From JANYCO01 sp031416415 (GTDB lineage: Bacteria; Bacteroidota; Bacteroidia; Cytophagales; Cytophagaceae): DNA of 64,000 bases. This document shows positions 9,291 to 18,117 of this stretch, piece after piece. The notes beneath the pieces are model-generated. The model did not search any database and was not told where the DNA came from. It was given only the letters and a program-made list of their open reading frames with translations. Location: contig JANOTP010000062.1 of the NCBI GenBank assembly GCA_031416415.1, positions 1 to 64,000 of the forward strand, read 5' to 3'. Each line of letters begins with the position of its first letter. Position 1 is the stretch's first letter. Made by a program: the position numbers and the translations under genes.

Positions 9291-11213
9291 ATGATTAAAA
9301 TAAAGAACAATTACTTTTTAGTATTGAATCAAATAAGCATTCTGCTTCTATTGTGTTTAAGTATTTTTTCGCCAACTACTACTACATTCGCAGATGGTTT
9401 AGTTTTAAATGGAAACGAACAGCAAGTTTTTTTAAAAGGCAATTATATCGAACTATACGAGGACAGTACAGGCAAGTTACCGATTCATTATATAGTGTCA
9501 AACGACGGGCAAACAATAGTTTTTATTCCGAGTAACAAACGCTTTGGCTTTATTATAAAAAAATCGACATCAGCCTACTGGTTTAAGGTGAAATTAAAAA
9601 ACAATTCAACCCAAAGCGAGCATTATAGTTTAGAATCGTTCAATTATAGGATTGACTCCTTACATTTTTATGAAATAAAAAAGGGTCAACTTTTTAGCGC
9701 TGATAGTCTCGGAGTAGCTTACAAATTTGTAAAAAGAAAAATAAAACATAAGAATTTAGTTCACGACTTTTGGATAGCCCCAGGAGAAGAACTGATACTT
9801 TATGCAAAAATCAAAAATCGTTATGAAACACCTGTAGAATTTGTTATTAGAAAAATTGATTTTTTCACCTCTTATGCTGTTTCAGAATATTTTTATCTAG
9901 GCCTTTTTTATGGGTCAATTTTAATTATCATATTATTAAATATTCTTGCGGGTGCATTTTTAAAAAGCAGGTCTCATTTTTTTTACGTTTTTTACATTTT
10001 TTTTGTTGGCACATTTTTCCTAAGTCAAGATGGTCTAGGGTTCCAATATATTTGGCCTATGGCCAACTATATGAACGATTACGCCTATATGTTTTCAATA
10101 TATTTTATGACCGTTTTTCTATTGTTATACACAAACGCATTTCTTAATCTTAAAATTTATTATCCAAAATATTCAAAAATATTTTACTACTTTATTGCCT
10201 TTCGAAGTATTGTTCTTATTATTAATTTATGCTTTTTCCCTAAAATAAGACATATATTATATGTTGATCTTGTCCCTTTCTTCTTAACTTATTATTGTAG
10301 TTATCTGTCCTTCAAAAGTAACTACCCTCTTTCCAAATATTTTTTAATAGGGTCTACAATCCTTGTAGTTGGCTTTGTTGTTAACTTCTTAATGTTATTC
10401 TCTTTAATAATCAAAAATATTTATACTTTTTATTGTGTGAATATTTGTTTTCTACTAGAAATGATTGTTTTCTACTTTGCCCTAGCTGAAAGAATTAGAT
10501 TTTACAAACAACACAAAGCTATTTCTATAGAATTAAAAAAAGAGATTGCGGACAAAGAACAACTTATTGAACAGTTTACTTATAAAACCTCTCACGATTT
10601 ATCTGGCCCAGTTAAAACTATTATTGGAGTTGCCAATCTCTCTCTAGCAACAATCAATAGCGACGAACAGCGAGCGTATATGCAAATGATTCAAACCACG
10701 GCATTGCGGCTAGATGAAGTGCTAAAATCTGTAGCGGAAATAAACATCATAAGAGCACATGACTTAGAAAAAACGCTTATAGATGTTCCCATACTAATGG
10801 AAAATATTTTGTCTAATGAAAAATTAAATAAATATTCTGATACGATTAAAGTTACTATTATTAATAATCACCCAGGAACTTTGCGAGAAGACAGCTATAT
10901 CCTTTACACACTACTATTCAATCTATTAATCTTCCAAATTACTTGTCTAAAGTATAAAGATGAACGAGTAATTAACGTAAGTATCACTATTACAAAAGAT
11001 GCTTGTACAATTTCCTCCTCCAACAATGGAGAGGCAATCCCTGAAGAACATCATAAAAATATTTTTAAAATATTTTTTAGGCTAAGTAACGACAACAATG
11101 ACTTAGGTACATATATGTATATAATGAAATTATGTGCAGATAAACTAAATGCAAAAACCATAATTGGAAATACTGAATCTTCTACTTCTTTTAGAATAAT
11201 TATTCCACTATAA
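9291..11213 (+). CDS. 7TMR-DISM sensor histidine kinase-like protein with degenerate ATPase domain
   Basis: The architecture is: signal peptide/TM at about 10-35, an extracellular DISM-type sensing domain (about 40-185), seven hydrophobic segments (about 195-405), a dimerisation helix with H-box TSHDLSGPVKTII carrying His435, and a C-terminal region where the HATPase_c domain should be. That last domain is eroded. The N-box reads NLLIFQITCLKY instead of N-x-x-x-NAIKY, the D-x-G-x-G G1 box reads NNGEAI, and the G2 box GTGIGL is replaced by LGTYMYIMK. The fold seems kept (FKIFFRL, SSTSFRIIIPL), but ATP binding is doubtful. It may act as a phosphatase, a heterodimer partner or a ligand-controlled scaffold. 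Its 3' end overlaps the convergent DUF2306 gene by 14 bases. Confidence 0.75.
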   Translation: MIKIKNNYFLVLNQISILLLLCLSIFSPTTTTFADGLVLNGNEQQVFLKGNYIELYEDSTGKLPIHYIVSNDGQTIVFIPSNKRFGFIIKKSTSAYWFKVKLKNNSTQSEHYSLESFNYRIDSLHFYEIKKGQLFSADSLGVAYKFVKRKIKHKNLVHDFWIAPGEELILYAKIKNRYETPVEFVIRKIDFFTSYAVSEYFYLGLFYGSILIIILLNILAGAFLKSRSHFFYVFYIFFVGTFFLSQDGLGFQYIWPMANYMNDYAYMFSIYFMTVFLLLYTNAFLNLKIYYPKYSKIFYYFIAFRSIVLIINLCFFPKIRHILYVDLVPFFLTYYCSYLSFKSNYPLSKYFLIGSTILVVGFVVNFLMLFSLIIKNIYTFYCVNICFLLEMIVFYFALAERIRFYKQHKAISIELKKEIADKEQLIEQFTYKTSHDLSGPVKTIIGVANLSLATINSDEQRAYMQMIQTTALRLDEVLKSVAEINIIRAHDLEKTLIDVPILMENILSNEKLNKYSDTIKVTIINNHPGTLREDSYILYTLLFNLLIFQITCLKYKDERVINVSITITKDACTISSSNNGEAIPEEHHKNIFKIFFRLSNDNNDLGTYMYIMKLCADKLNAKTIIGNTESSTSFRIIIPL

Positions 11214-11835
11214 TGCTACTCTTTTTTAGAGCTCTTCTTTGAATTAGCCATTCCGCCACCAATAGATTAGGAATCCAGCTCAGCCATGAAACAAGAATAT
11301 ACATTTCTACTCCTCTGATAGGAGCAAATTGTGGCAATGTAAACGTATATATCCTAAGTGTGATTGCTGACAATGTCAAGGCATAACTACGAATCATAAA
11401 ATCTTGATGAGCAGAAATATTTTTATTTTTTATTTCCGAATACGCCTTCCAAGTGAAATACCACCAAAGTATTGAAATCAACAAAAAAGAAATTTTGGCC
11501 CATATACCACCATTAGCATATATAGCCATTACGAAGCCAGTTGGAGCACTTATTAATAGTATAAATAATACATATAACTTTCCAATATTTCTATGAATAT
11601 TTTTATGATTCTTTAAAAAATATTGATTGAATTGAATTACTCCCGCCATTAGTATAAAAGGGCTTGCCGCAATATGAAGGTAAAAAGAGCTAAGCCAGAT
11701 TTTATTATATAAAAGACTCTGCTTAGTGAGTAAAAAATCTACATCTGTTTCAAAACTAAAATATGGGATAGTGAGTTTCACCATCAGGTAGGTGAAAAAT
11801 ATAAGAATAATAGAACCAAGGATCTTTATTGACAT
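11200..11835 (-). CDS. DUF2306 multi-pass membrane protein
   Basis: This 211-residue integral membrane protein has about six to seven hydrophobic helices. The pattern matches DUF2306/YozB-like proteins: HIAASPFILMAGVIQF, the conserved HRNIGKLYVL after the second helix, and HQDFMIRSYALT, where His and Arg are the family hallmark. The conserved histidines within membrane helices suggest haem or metal binding or redox coupling, but the function is not established. It lies 48 bases downstream of the lycopene cyclase gene on the same strand, so it may be in the same transcript. Confidence 0.8.
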   Translation of the reverse strand: MSIKILGSIILIFFTYLMVKLTIPYFSFETDVDFLLTKQSLLYNKIWLSSFYLHIAASPFILMAGVIQFNQYFLKNHKNIHRNIGKLYVLFILLISAPTGFVMAIYANGGIWAKISFLLISILWWYFTWKAYSEIKNKNISAHQDFMIRSYALTLSAITLRIYTFTLPQFAPIRGVEMYILVSWLSWIPNLLVAEWLIQRRALKKSSIIVE

Positions 11836-11883
11836 TTTGACTTACATAATCTTATTAAACTTAAAGTGACAAGTCCTTAATAA

Positions 11884-13065
11884 CTACTTATAAGCAAAAA
11901 CGGTAAATGAATTTATAATTAATTTATATATTTCCCTAATAGAAGCCTTGAAGAAACGTTTATCAGCAAAAAACAAACTAATTACTTTAAGATCTTCCCC
12001 TAACGAGCTTTCCTCGTCTAGAAATTTTAAAATAGTAGATGCGGGCAAAGTAGTAAACATTTTTTCAAAAATATCTTTGGTTGCTGTATTGTCTTTTTCC
12101 AAAATGCTTAATAATATATTATCGTATAACTTGTATTTAGCAAGTGGCTCTAATGATGCTGGACGCACGTAGCCAAATTTCTCTAAATCTTTTACGATAC
12201 ATTTAACTCTTTTTATTGTTCGAGAAAAAGAAAATCCAGAAGATGGTTTCACAAAACCTCCAAAGGTGCCGATTTTAATTACTTTTCCATCAAACTTTGG
12301 CTCATAGGAATATGTACTCATGGGCACTATCCCAAATTCTTCGTGTAGTATTTTATATTTTTTAATTCCAAGTTTATTAATAATGTAATTTTTGAGTTCA
12401 TTTTCGTATTCTTCTTTTTGTAAAATAGTTTGCGAAAACAACGTGTATTCCACAAGCGCTTCTCTTTTTGAGAATGGCAAAATATATCCAAAACGTGCTT
12501 CATTGTGCTGCTCAATATTAAAATCCATAAACGTAGCACAATCGGTTTCGAAAACATCTTCTTCTGTTTCCAAAAAATATCCTTTAAAATGCTGAAGAAG
12601 ATAATAACAATTGTCAGGGTAATTAAATTCTGGGAAAGACGGGTGAAGGCTATTGAAAATAATATCTGCCTCGTATTTCTGTCCGTTTACGACAATAAAT
12701 CCAGCAGAAGAAACTTCGGAAATTTCACCAATAATGCGTGTGAAATTTTTAACGCCCAACAATTTTTCATTTGCATAGTTATAAAAATCTAACCCTCGTA
12801 TATATTCATATTTATAAGGAGAGACATTATATTTCCCGTCAGACTTATTAGTTGTAAAACGAATATTGTCCCATTTTTTAAAAACGATCGAATCGTATTC
12901 GAAAGATTCATCACTCCAAAAACACCAAGTACGATCGTTGGAATTTTTCGAATCTTTGTCTACTAATAATACTTTTTTATTTTTAAGTGATGTCTTACTC
13001 ATCTCCATTGCCAAGAGTAGTCCCGCCAATCCAGCTCCAGCAATAATGTAGTCGTATTTTTGCAT
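11884..13065 (-). CDS. crtY: Lycopene beta-cyclase
   Basis: This 393-residue flavoprotein cyclises the ends of lycopene to beta-ionone rings, giving beta-carotene. The N-terminal dinucleotide-binding fold GAGLAGL (residues 9-15) is followed by the CrtY-specific DRTWCFW at about residues 45-51. Further family signatures are FVKPSSGFSFSRTI (about residue 275-290) and MFTTLP near 335. The protein is membrane-associated in other organisms. No other carotenoid gene (crtB, crtI, crtZ) is in the window, so the pathway is split. It starts 8 bases after the stop of the D-lactate dehydrogenase-type gene and is probably co-transcribed with it; a functional link is not obvious. Confidence 0.92.
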   Translation of the reverse strand: MQKYDYIIAGAGLAGLLLAMEMSKTSLKNKKVLLVDKDSKNSNDRTWCFWSDESFEYDSIVFKKWDNIRFTTNKSDGKYNVSPYKYEYIRGLDFYNYANEKLLGVKNFTRIIGEISEVSSAGFIVVNGQKYEADIIFNSLHPSFPEFNYPDNCYYLLQHFKGYFLETEEDVFETDCATFMDFNIEQHNEARFGYILPFSKREALVEYTLFSQTILQKEEYENELKNYIINKLGIKKYKILHEEFGIVPMSTYSYEPKFDGKVIKIGTFGGFVKPSSGFSFSRTIKRVKCIVKDLEKFGYVRPASLEPLAKYKLYDNILLSILEKDNTATKDIFEKMFTTLPASTILKFLDEESSLGEDLKVISLFFADKRFFKASIREIYKLIINSFTVFAYK

Positions 13066-13073
13066 AATTCTAC

Positions 13074-15998
13074 TTATACCAAAGCATCAAACAATACCTC
13101 TAACGTATGCTTTGCATCTCTCTTCGTTCCATCATGTATCTGATGACGGCAGCTAGTGCCAGGTGCAGCAATAATAGTGTCTATAGGAGCATTTCTAACG
13201 GCAGGAAATAATACAAGCTCTCCGATATTCATAGAAATATCATAATGCTCTTTTTCGTATCCAAATGAACCAGCCATACCACAACAGCCAGAAGGAATTA
13301 TTTCTACTTTATAATTAAGAGGAAGCGAAAGCATTTTTTTAGAATAGTCAACAGATGAGAGTGCCTTTTGGTGGCAGTGACCGTGAAGTTTTACTGTTTT
13401 ATTTTCTTTTGTAAACAAACCTTTGTCAATCCTTCCTGCATCTGCTTCCTTTGCAATAAATTCATCAATTAGAAAACAATTTTTGCCCAATTTTTCAGCT
13501 TCTGCCTTTTCGTTTGCATCTACCAACAATGGATATTCATCTCGAAATCCTAGAATAGCAGAAGGCTCTATACCTAATAAAGGAGCTTCTTGTGTCACTA
13601 CATCTTTCAGTAAGCTTATGTTTTTCTTTGCTACTCTTTTCGCATCTTCTAATAATCCTTTGGAAAGAAACGTTCGTCCACTTTCTATATGATCAGGAAG
13701 ATTTACCGTATATCCAAGTCTTGTAAGCAGTTTTATTGCTTTTATACCTACTTCAGTATCGTTAAAATTAGTATACTCATCGCAGAAAAGATTTACAATT
13801 CCTTTTGATTGATCTTTAGGTTGAAGCGCTGCAAGATTTTGTTCTGCCCATTTACGCAAGGTTATTTTATAAACCAGTGGAAAATTTCTTTTTTGTGCAA
13901 TCCCTAATATGTTTTTAGCTATACTACTTGTGAAACTATTGGTCATTAAAAAATTATAAATACTTGGCGCAATCGAAGCCAATTTCATATTTGCTTCAAA
14001 ATTTCCAATCATACGTGTTCTAAATGGTATTCCGTTTGATTGATAATATTGGTGTAAAAATTCCGCCTTCATCATAGCGACGTCAACATTAGAAGGGCAT
14101 TCAGACTTACAACCTTTACAAGACAAACAAAGATCGTATACATCTTTTATTTCCTGATGATCAAATTTATTTGGTTTTGTAGAACGAGTAAGGAATTCGC
14201 GAAGAATATTTGCACGTGCACGAGTAGTTTCCTTTTCACTTTTAGTGGCCATATAACTTGGGCACATCGTTCCGCCAATTACAGAAGACTTTCTACAATC
14301 TCCTGAACCGTTACACTTTTCAGCCATTCGGAGGATACCACCTGTTTCGCCGAAATTAAATACCGTTTTAAATTCGTTCGTTTTTTGATTACTTTCATAA
14401 CGAAGTGATTCGTTCATTTTGGGAGTATGAACTATTTTATTAGGATTAAAAATATCATTGGGATCCCAAACTTTTTTTAGATCACAAATCAATTTATAAT
14501 TTTTGTCACCAATCATCTTTTTGATAAACTCTCCCCTGACACGACCATCGCCATGTTCGCCACTTAAAGAACCTCTGAATTTTTTCACTAGCGTTGCCAC
14601 CTCATCAGTGATGGTATGAAACATTTTCCGGTCTTTCTCAATTTTTAAATCCAGAATAGGACGAAGGTGAAGCTCTCCATCTCCAATGTGCGCATAAAAA
14701 ACACTCTTCTGGTTATGCTTTTTAAGAATCTCCTGAAACTCAACTACGAATTGAGGTTGATCGTTTACATCAACTGCTGTATCTTCAATACAAGCTACTG
14801 CTTTAGGATCGCCAGGTACGTTGGCAAGAAGGCCGAGTCCGGCTTTTCTAAGTGTCCATATTTTTTTAATATCAGTACCCCATACCTTTGGAAAATGGTA
14901 TCCCAACCCTACCGATTTCAATTCAGCGGTTAACTTATCTCCGAGCTCGTCTATCTCCTCTTTTGTTTGTCTAGCCCATTCCACTACAATTATAGCTTTG
15001 GGATCTCCCTGCACAAAAAAAAGATTTTTCTGTTGTTCTACATTTTGTTTAGCACATTCAAGAACGATGTCGTCAAACAATTCTACTGCACCAGGATTAT
15101 ATTTTCGAGCAATAATTGTAGCAAGAGCTGCTTCTTCAATAGTATTTAAATGTACCGCTACCACGCCTTCCGTTTTAGGTGGCGTATCTACCAAATTTAG
15201 TTTTATCTCTGTAGTAAATGCTAATGTGCCTTCAGAACCGGCAAGCAATTTACACATGTTGAAATTACTTTTCCCTTCTGTGAAAACTGCCGTCTCCAAA
15301 AGCTCATCTACTGCATATCCAGTATTCCTTCTTCGTATCGAAGGCTTTGGAAATTCATTTCGAATTTCTTCTTGAACTTCTTTAACAGAAAGCGTATTTT
15401 TAAAATGTTTATATATTTTATTTTCGAGGGTACTTCCGTTACATTTTTCTTCGAACTTTTCGTTTGAAATTTCATTAAAAATCACTTCGTTACCGTCGCT
15501 CAAAATAGTCTGTAACTCCAACACATGATCACGGGTAGTGCCATATATTATAGAGTGAGAACCGCAAGAATTATTACCAACCATTCCTCCAATCATGCAT
15601 CGGTTAGAAGTAGAGGTCTCTGGACCAAAAAACAAACCGTATGATGCAAGGTGTTTGTTCAGTTCGTCTAAATTTACTGCAGGTTGTACACGTACCCACT
15701 TTTCTTCTTTGTTTACTTCTAAAATTTTATTCCAATATAAGGAGACGTCCACAACAATACCCCTTCCAACTACTTGGCCAGCTAGGGAAGTGCCTGCGGT
15801 TCTTGGTATAAGAGATGTTTTATGTTTATTAGCAAAAGAAATTAATTTTTTAATATCTTCTTTGGTTTTAGGTCTTGCTACAGCCAACGGCATTTCTCTA
15901 TATACTGAAGCGTCGGTAGCATAAAGCGTTCTCATTGTAACGTCTGTAAATAGATCCCCTTCAAGCCCCTGTTTCAGTTCTTCCAGTTTTGCTAACAT
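13074..15998 (-). CDS. FAD-binding/Fe-S oxidoreductase, D-lactate or glycolate dehydrogenase type
   Basis: This 974-residue protein fuses a GlcD-like flavin half to a GlcF-like iron-sulfur half. Residues about 25-215 form a PCMH-type FAD domain (IPRTAGTSLAGQVVG, GGMVGNNSCGSHS), and residues about 260-520 the FAD-linked oxidase C-terminal domain with YAHIGDGELHLRP and SGEHGDGRVRGEF. Two ferredoxin-like Cys groups follow (CNGSGDC...C, and CLSCKGCKSEC with a following proline). The C-terminal CCG-type domains include HGHCHQKAL and PSGCCGMAGSFGYE. Such fusions oxidise D-2-hydroxyacids (D-lactate, glycolate, 2-hydroxyglutarate) and pass electrons to quinones. The exact substrate cannot be told from sequence. 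It is the first gene of a probable transcript that continues into crtY. Confidence 0.88.
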   Translation of the reverse strand: MLAKLEELKQGLEGDLFTDVTMRTLYATDASVYREMPLAVARPKTKEDIKKLISFANKHKTSLIPRTAGTSLAGQVVGRGIVVDVSLYWNKILEVNKEEKWVRVQPAVNLDELNKHLASYGLFFGPETSTSNRCMIGGMVGNNSCGSHSIIYGTTRDHVLELQTILSDGNEVIFNEISNEKFEEKCNGSTLENKIYKHFKNTLSVKEVQEEIRNEFPKPSIRRRNTGYAVDELLETAVFTEGKSNFNMCKLLAGSEGTLAFTTEIKLNLVDTPPKTEGVVAVHLNTIEEAALATIIARKYNPGAVELFDDIVLECAKQNVEQQKNLFFVQGDPKAIIVVEWARQTKEEIDELGDKLTAELKSVGLGYHFPKVWGTDIKKIWTLRKAGLGLLANVPGDPKAVACIEDTAVDVNDQPQFVVEFQEILKKHNQKSVFYAHIGDGELHLRPILDLKIEKDRKMFHTITDEVATLVKKFRGSLSGEHGDGRVRGEFIKKMIGDKNYKLICDLKKVWDPNDIFNPNKIVHTPKMNESLRYESNQKTNEFKTVFNFGETGGILRMAEKCNGSGDCRKSSVIGGTMCPSYMATKSEKETTRARANILREFLTRSTKPNKFDHQEIKDVYDLCLSCKGCKSECPSNVDVAMMKAEFLHQYYQSNGIPFRTRMIGNFEANMKLASIAPSIYNFLMTNSFTSSIAKNILGIAQKRNFPLVYKITLRKWAEQNLAALQPKDQSKGIVNLFCDEYTNFNDTEVGIKAIKLLTRLGYTVNLPDHIESGRTFLSKGLLEDAKRVAKKNISLLKDVVTQEAPLLGIEPSAILGFRDEYPLLVDANEKAEAEKLGKNCFLIDEFIAKEADAGRIDKGLFTKENKTVKLHGHCHQKALSSVDYSKKMLSLPLNYKVEIIPSGCCGMAGSFGYEKEHYDISMNIGELVLFPAVRNAPIDTIIAAPGTSCRHQIHDGTKRDAKHTLEVLFDALV

Positions 15999-16273
15999 AA
16001 TATTTAAATCTATACTTTTTTGGAACTACAAATTTATGACAATAAGACAATAAATCACCATTCCGTTTTAATGTCAGACTGGTTTCTATACTAAATATCT
16101 GATTCTAACTAAATAAACGAATAAATATAGTGGGGAGTTCTTTTTTTAGAAGTCACTAAACCCTTTATCGAGTATAATATACCGTTCAACGACAATCTTA
16201 GGTCGTTAGAATAATCCTTATAATTATTTTCAAAATAGTGCGTAAATAGATTCAAATAAAAACAATTAATACC

Positions 16274-16741
16274 ATGAAGAAGGAAAAAGAAAAAGGACAT
16301 TTATGTTGTGTTATTCAAGCTAAAGGAGGAATGATGACAAAAGATATTATGAATTTTTATCGTAGAAACCGCTACTATCCTGGGCTAACTGGTGCAGTAG
16401 TATTAGGAGATGACCATGTTTTACTAATTTTAGAAGGGCATTCTGACATGGTAATAGATAAATTTCTAGACATCACAAGCACTTTTAGAGCCTATATAGA
16501 AATCATCAGTACAGGTTCACTAATAGACGATAAAAGAACCTTTAACTCTTGGGATTTTGGAATGAACAGTAGTACTAAAAAAGATGAGGGATTAATAAAT
16601 GAAATAAATCAGGAAGAGGTTTCTTCTATAAACAAAATAATGAGAGGAGAAGGACCTGAAAATTTACTTACAAGAAGTATAAAAGCTTTTCTATTAAAAG
16701 GTGAAACGAATGATTGCAATAAATTTTGGGAAAATAGTTAA
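16274..16741 (+). CDS. BLUF-fold protein lacking photochemical residues
   Basis: This 155-residue protein aligns by eye over its first ~100 residues with BLUF blue-light sensors: a first strand LCCVIQA, a helix, PGLTGAVVL (the I/L-TG turn), ILEGHSDMVIDKFLDI and a final TFNSWDFGM strand. The residues that define BLUF flavin photochemistry appear changed. The first-strand Tyr is Val13, the Asn seven residues before the TG glycine is Arg33 (Asn32 is adjacent), and the essential Gln before LEG is Leu51. The protein therefore may bind flavin without the normal photocycle, or be a light-independent relative. The last ~50 residues are a charged helical tail. The gene stands alone with long flanking gaps. 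Confidence 0.7.
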   Translation: MKKEKEKGHLCCVIQAKGGMMTKDIMNFYRRNRYYPGLTGAVVLGDDHVLLILEGHSDMVIDKFLDITSTFRAYIEIISTGSLIDDKRTFNSWDFGMNSSTKKDEGLINEINQEEVSSINKIMRGEGPENLLTRSIKAFLLKGETNDCNKFWENS

Positions 16742-16997
16742 GCATTAACTTTAGGTCATAAAATTAAATTTGTCTTAATTTATAGTAGTTTAGAATCTAA
16801 AAACTTAGCTGGATTAATAGTAATCAACCTATTTCTTGATTATGGGTATACTATTTTAAGGTAAAAATTATACTTTAAAAGGATTATTTCAACATAATTG
16901 AATTATACCTGTATTAAGTTTTATTATATTTATAACTATCTGATTTTCATATAACTTATACAGCACCTCTTCGTATAACTAACTAATTAAAGGGGGA

Positions 16998-17117
16998 ATG
17001 AGTATGGGAACTTTATTATTTGTCGTAGTATTTAGTTTAATGTTGATGGGATACATCTACACTTTTTGCAGGATTATTAATAAAAAGGATCCTGATTATA
17101 ACGAAGAATGGGATTAA
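16998..17117 (+). CDS. Small membrane peptide, 39 residues
   Basis: This short ORF begins with ATGAGTATGGGA after a purine-rich AAAGGGGG. It encodes one hydrophobic helix (about residues 4-22, LLFVVVFSLMLMGYIYTF) followed by a charged tail ending DPDYNEEWD. The composition is typical of single-span membrane microproteins. The stop codon overlaps the stop of the convergent methyltransferase gene. I do not recognise the family, and conservation would be needed to prove it is translated. Confidence 0.45.
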   Translation: MSMGTLLFVVVFSLMLMGYIYTFCRIINKKDPDYNEEWD

Positions 17118-17644
17118 TTTCTGGTTTTTAAGAAGTAGTCCCAAAGCACAATTCCCATAGATACTGAAACATTGAACGAATGTTTTGTGCCATATTGTGG
17201 TATTTCGACACAAGCATCAGAAAGCTGAATTAGCTCATCTTGTACCCCAAATACTTCATTGCCAAATACAAAACAATAACGTTCATTTTTTTGAGGAGTA
17301 AAATCTTGTAAAAGTGTGCTTCCTTCAGTTTGCTCAAGACTTATTATTTTCCAACCATTCGCCTTCAGATTTTTCAACGTTTCTATTGCGTCAATAGAAT
17401 GCTCCCATTCTACAGTATCTTCAGCTCCTAACGCAGACTTATGTATTTCTCTATTGGGGGGTGTCCCAGTAATACCACATAGATAAATTTTGTGAATCAA
17501 AAAAGCATCACCTGTGCGAAAAGCTGCCCCGACATTATGTAAACTACGTATATTATCGAGCAAAAGTATAACAGGTGTTTTATCTTTAATTTTAAATTCT
17601 TCAGAAGAAATTCTGTTTAGCTCTTCCATTTTTAGTTTCCGCAT
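17114..17644 (-). CDS. SpoU/TrmH-family RNA 2'-O-methyltransferase
   Basis: This 176-residue SPOUT methyltransferase has all three family motifs: motif 1 NIRSLHNVGAAFRT (about 31-44), motif 2 FVFGNEVFGV (about 130-139) and motif 3 IPQYGTKHSFNVSVSMGI (about 150-167). The last forms the trefoil knot that binds S-adenosylmethionine. The motif 1 arginine and the motif 3 NVSVS are the expected catalytic and binding elements. Family members methylate the ribose 2'-OH of tRNA or rRNA; the target nucleotide cannot be assigned from sequence. There is no N-terminal substrate-binding extension. It is transcribed towards the small membrane ORF, sharing the last bases. Confidence 0.88.
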   Translation of the reverse strand: MRKLKMEELNRISSEEFKIKDKTPVILLLDNIRSLHNVGAAFRTGDAFLIHKIYLCGITGTPPNREIHKSALGAEDTVEWEHSIDAIETLKNLKANGWKIISLEQTEGSTLLQDFTPQKNERYCFVFGNEVFGVQDELIQLSDACVEIPQYGTKHSFNVSVSMGIVLWDYFLKTRN

Positions 17645-17736
17645 AGTTACAAAGTTAAAGTATTAATGTTGATTATACATGAAAGATGAAAAAATGAATA
17701 CTATGAACGTGATAATAAAATTTTACTGATCACTGA

Positions 17737-18084
17737 TATAGGGCAAAGAGCTACTTGATCCTGCTGTATAAATCTGTTTCTAAATCTTAAAATTGGAATG
17801 TCTTGCGCAAAGAAAATGGCCTTTACGGAATACTAAATCTAAAAAATATTTTTATAGTAAAACCGTCTTTTGAATTAAAAACTATTTATCCTATTCATAA
17901 AGAATATGTAAAAATAGAATTAAAAAATAATAAGGTAGGTCTTTTGTCTATTCCTTCTGGAGAATGGCTTATTGCTCCCCTGTACGACTCTATTGGAGTT
18001 TTCAAAGGAATGCTTGTAGAATTAAGGCTAGGTGGAAAATTAAGTTATGCAAACCGCGAAGGAAAAACTGTAAGGTCAGAATAG
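17737..18084 (+). pseudogene. Remnant of a WG-repeat protein gene
   Basis: The open stretch after the stop at 17788-17790 encodes WNVLRKENGLYGI, ELKNNKVGLLSI and WLIAPLYDSIGVFKG. These are WG/KWG-repeat elements: Y-x-G-I strands and an (I/L)-x-P-x-YDSI pattern. Reading upstream in the same frame across that TAA gives LILLYKSVSKS, which aligns with the YDSI element of the next repeat. The repeat architecture therefore continues through an in-frame stop, and a further stop lies at 17734-17736. There is no ATG start and no signal peptide; the only in-frame start is the TTG at 17803. I read it as the decayed 3' end of a longer gene. A short translated TTG-start protein of 93 residues is the alternative. 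Confidence 0.5.
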
Positions 18085-18117
18085 AGTTTTATCTTTACAA
18101 CTTATTAAATAAATCCT

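Noticed and set aside
14821..15375. 184-codon plus-strand ORF
   Set aside because: It lies wholly inside the well-conserved FAD/Fe-S dehydrogenase gene on the other strand and has no recognisable domain.
16109..16300. 63-codon minus-strand ORF upstream of the BLUF-like gene
   Set aside because: It is Phe/Leu-rich from AT-rich DNA, overlaps the BLUF-like start, and lacks features of a gene.
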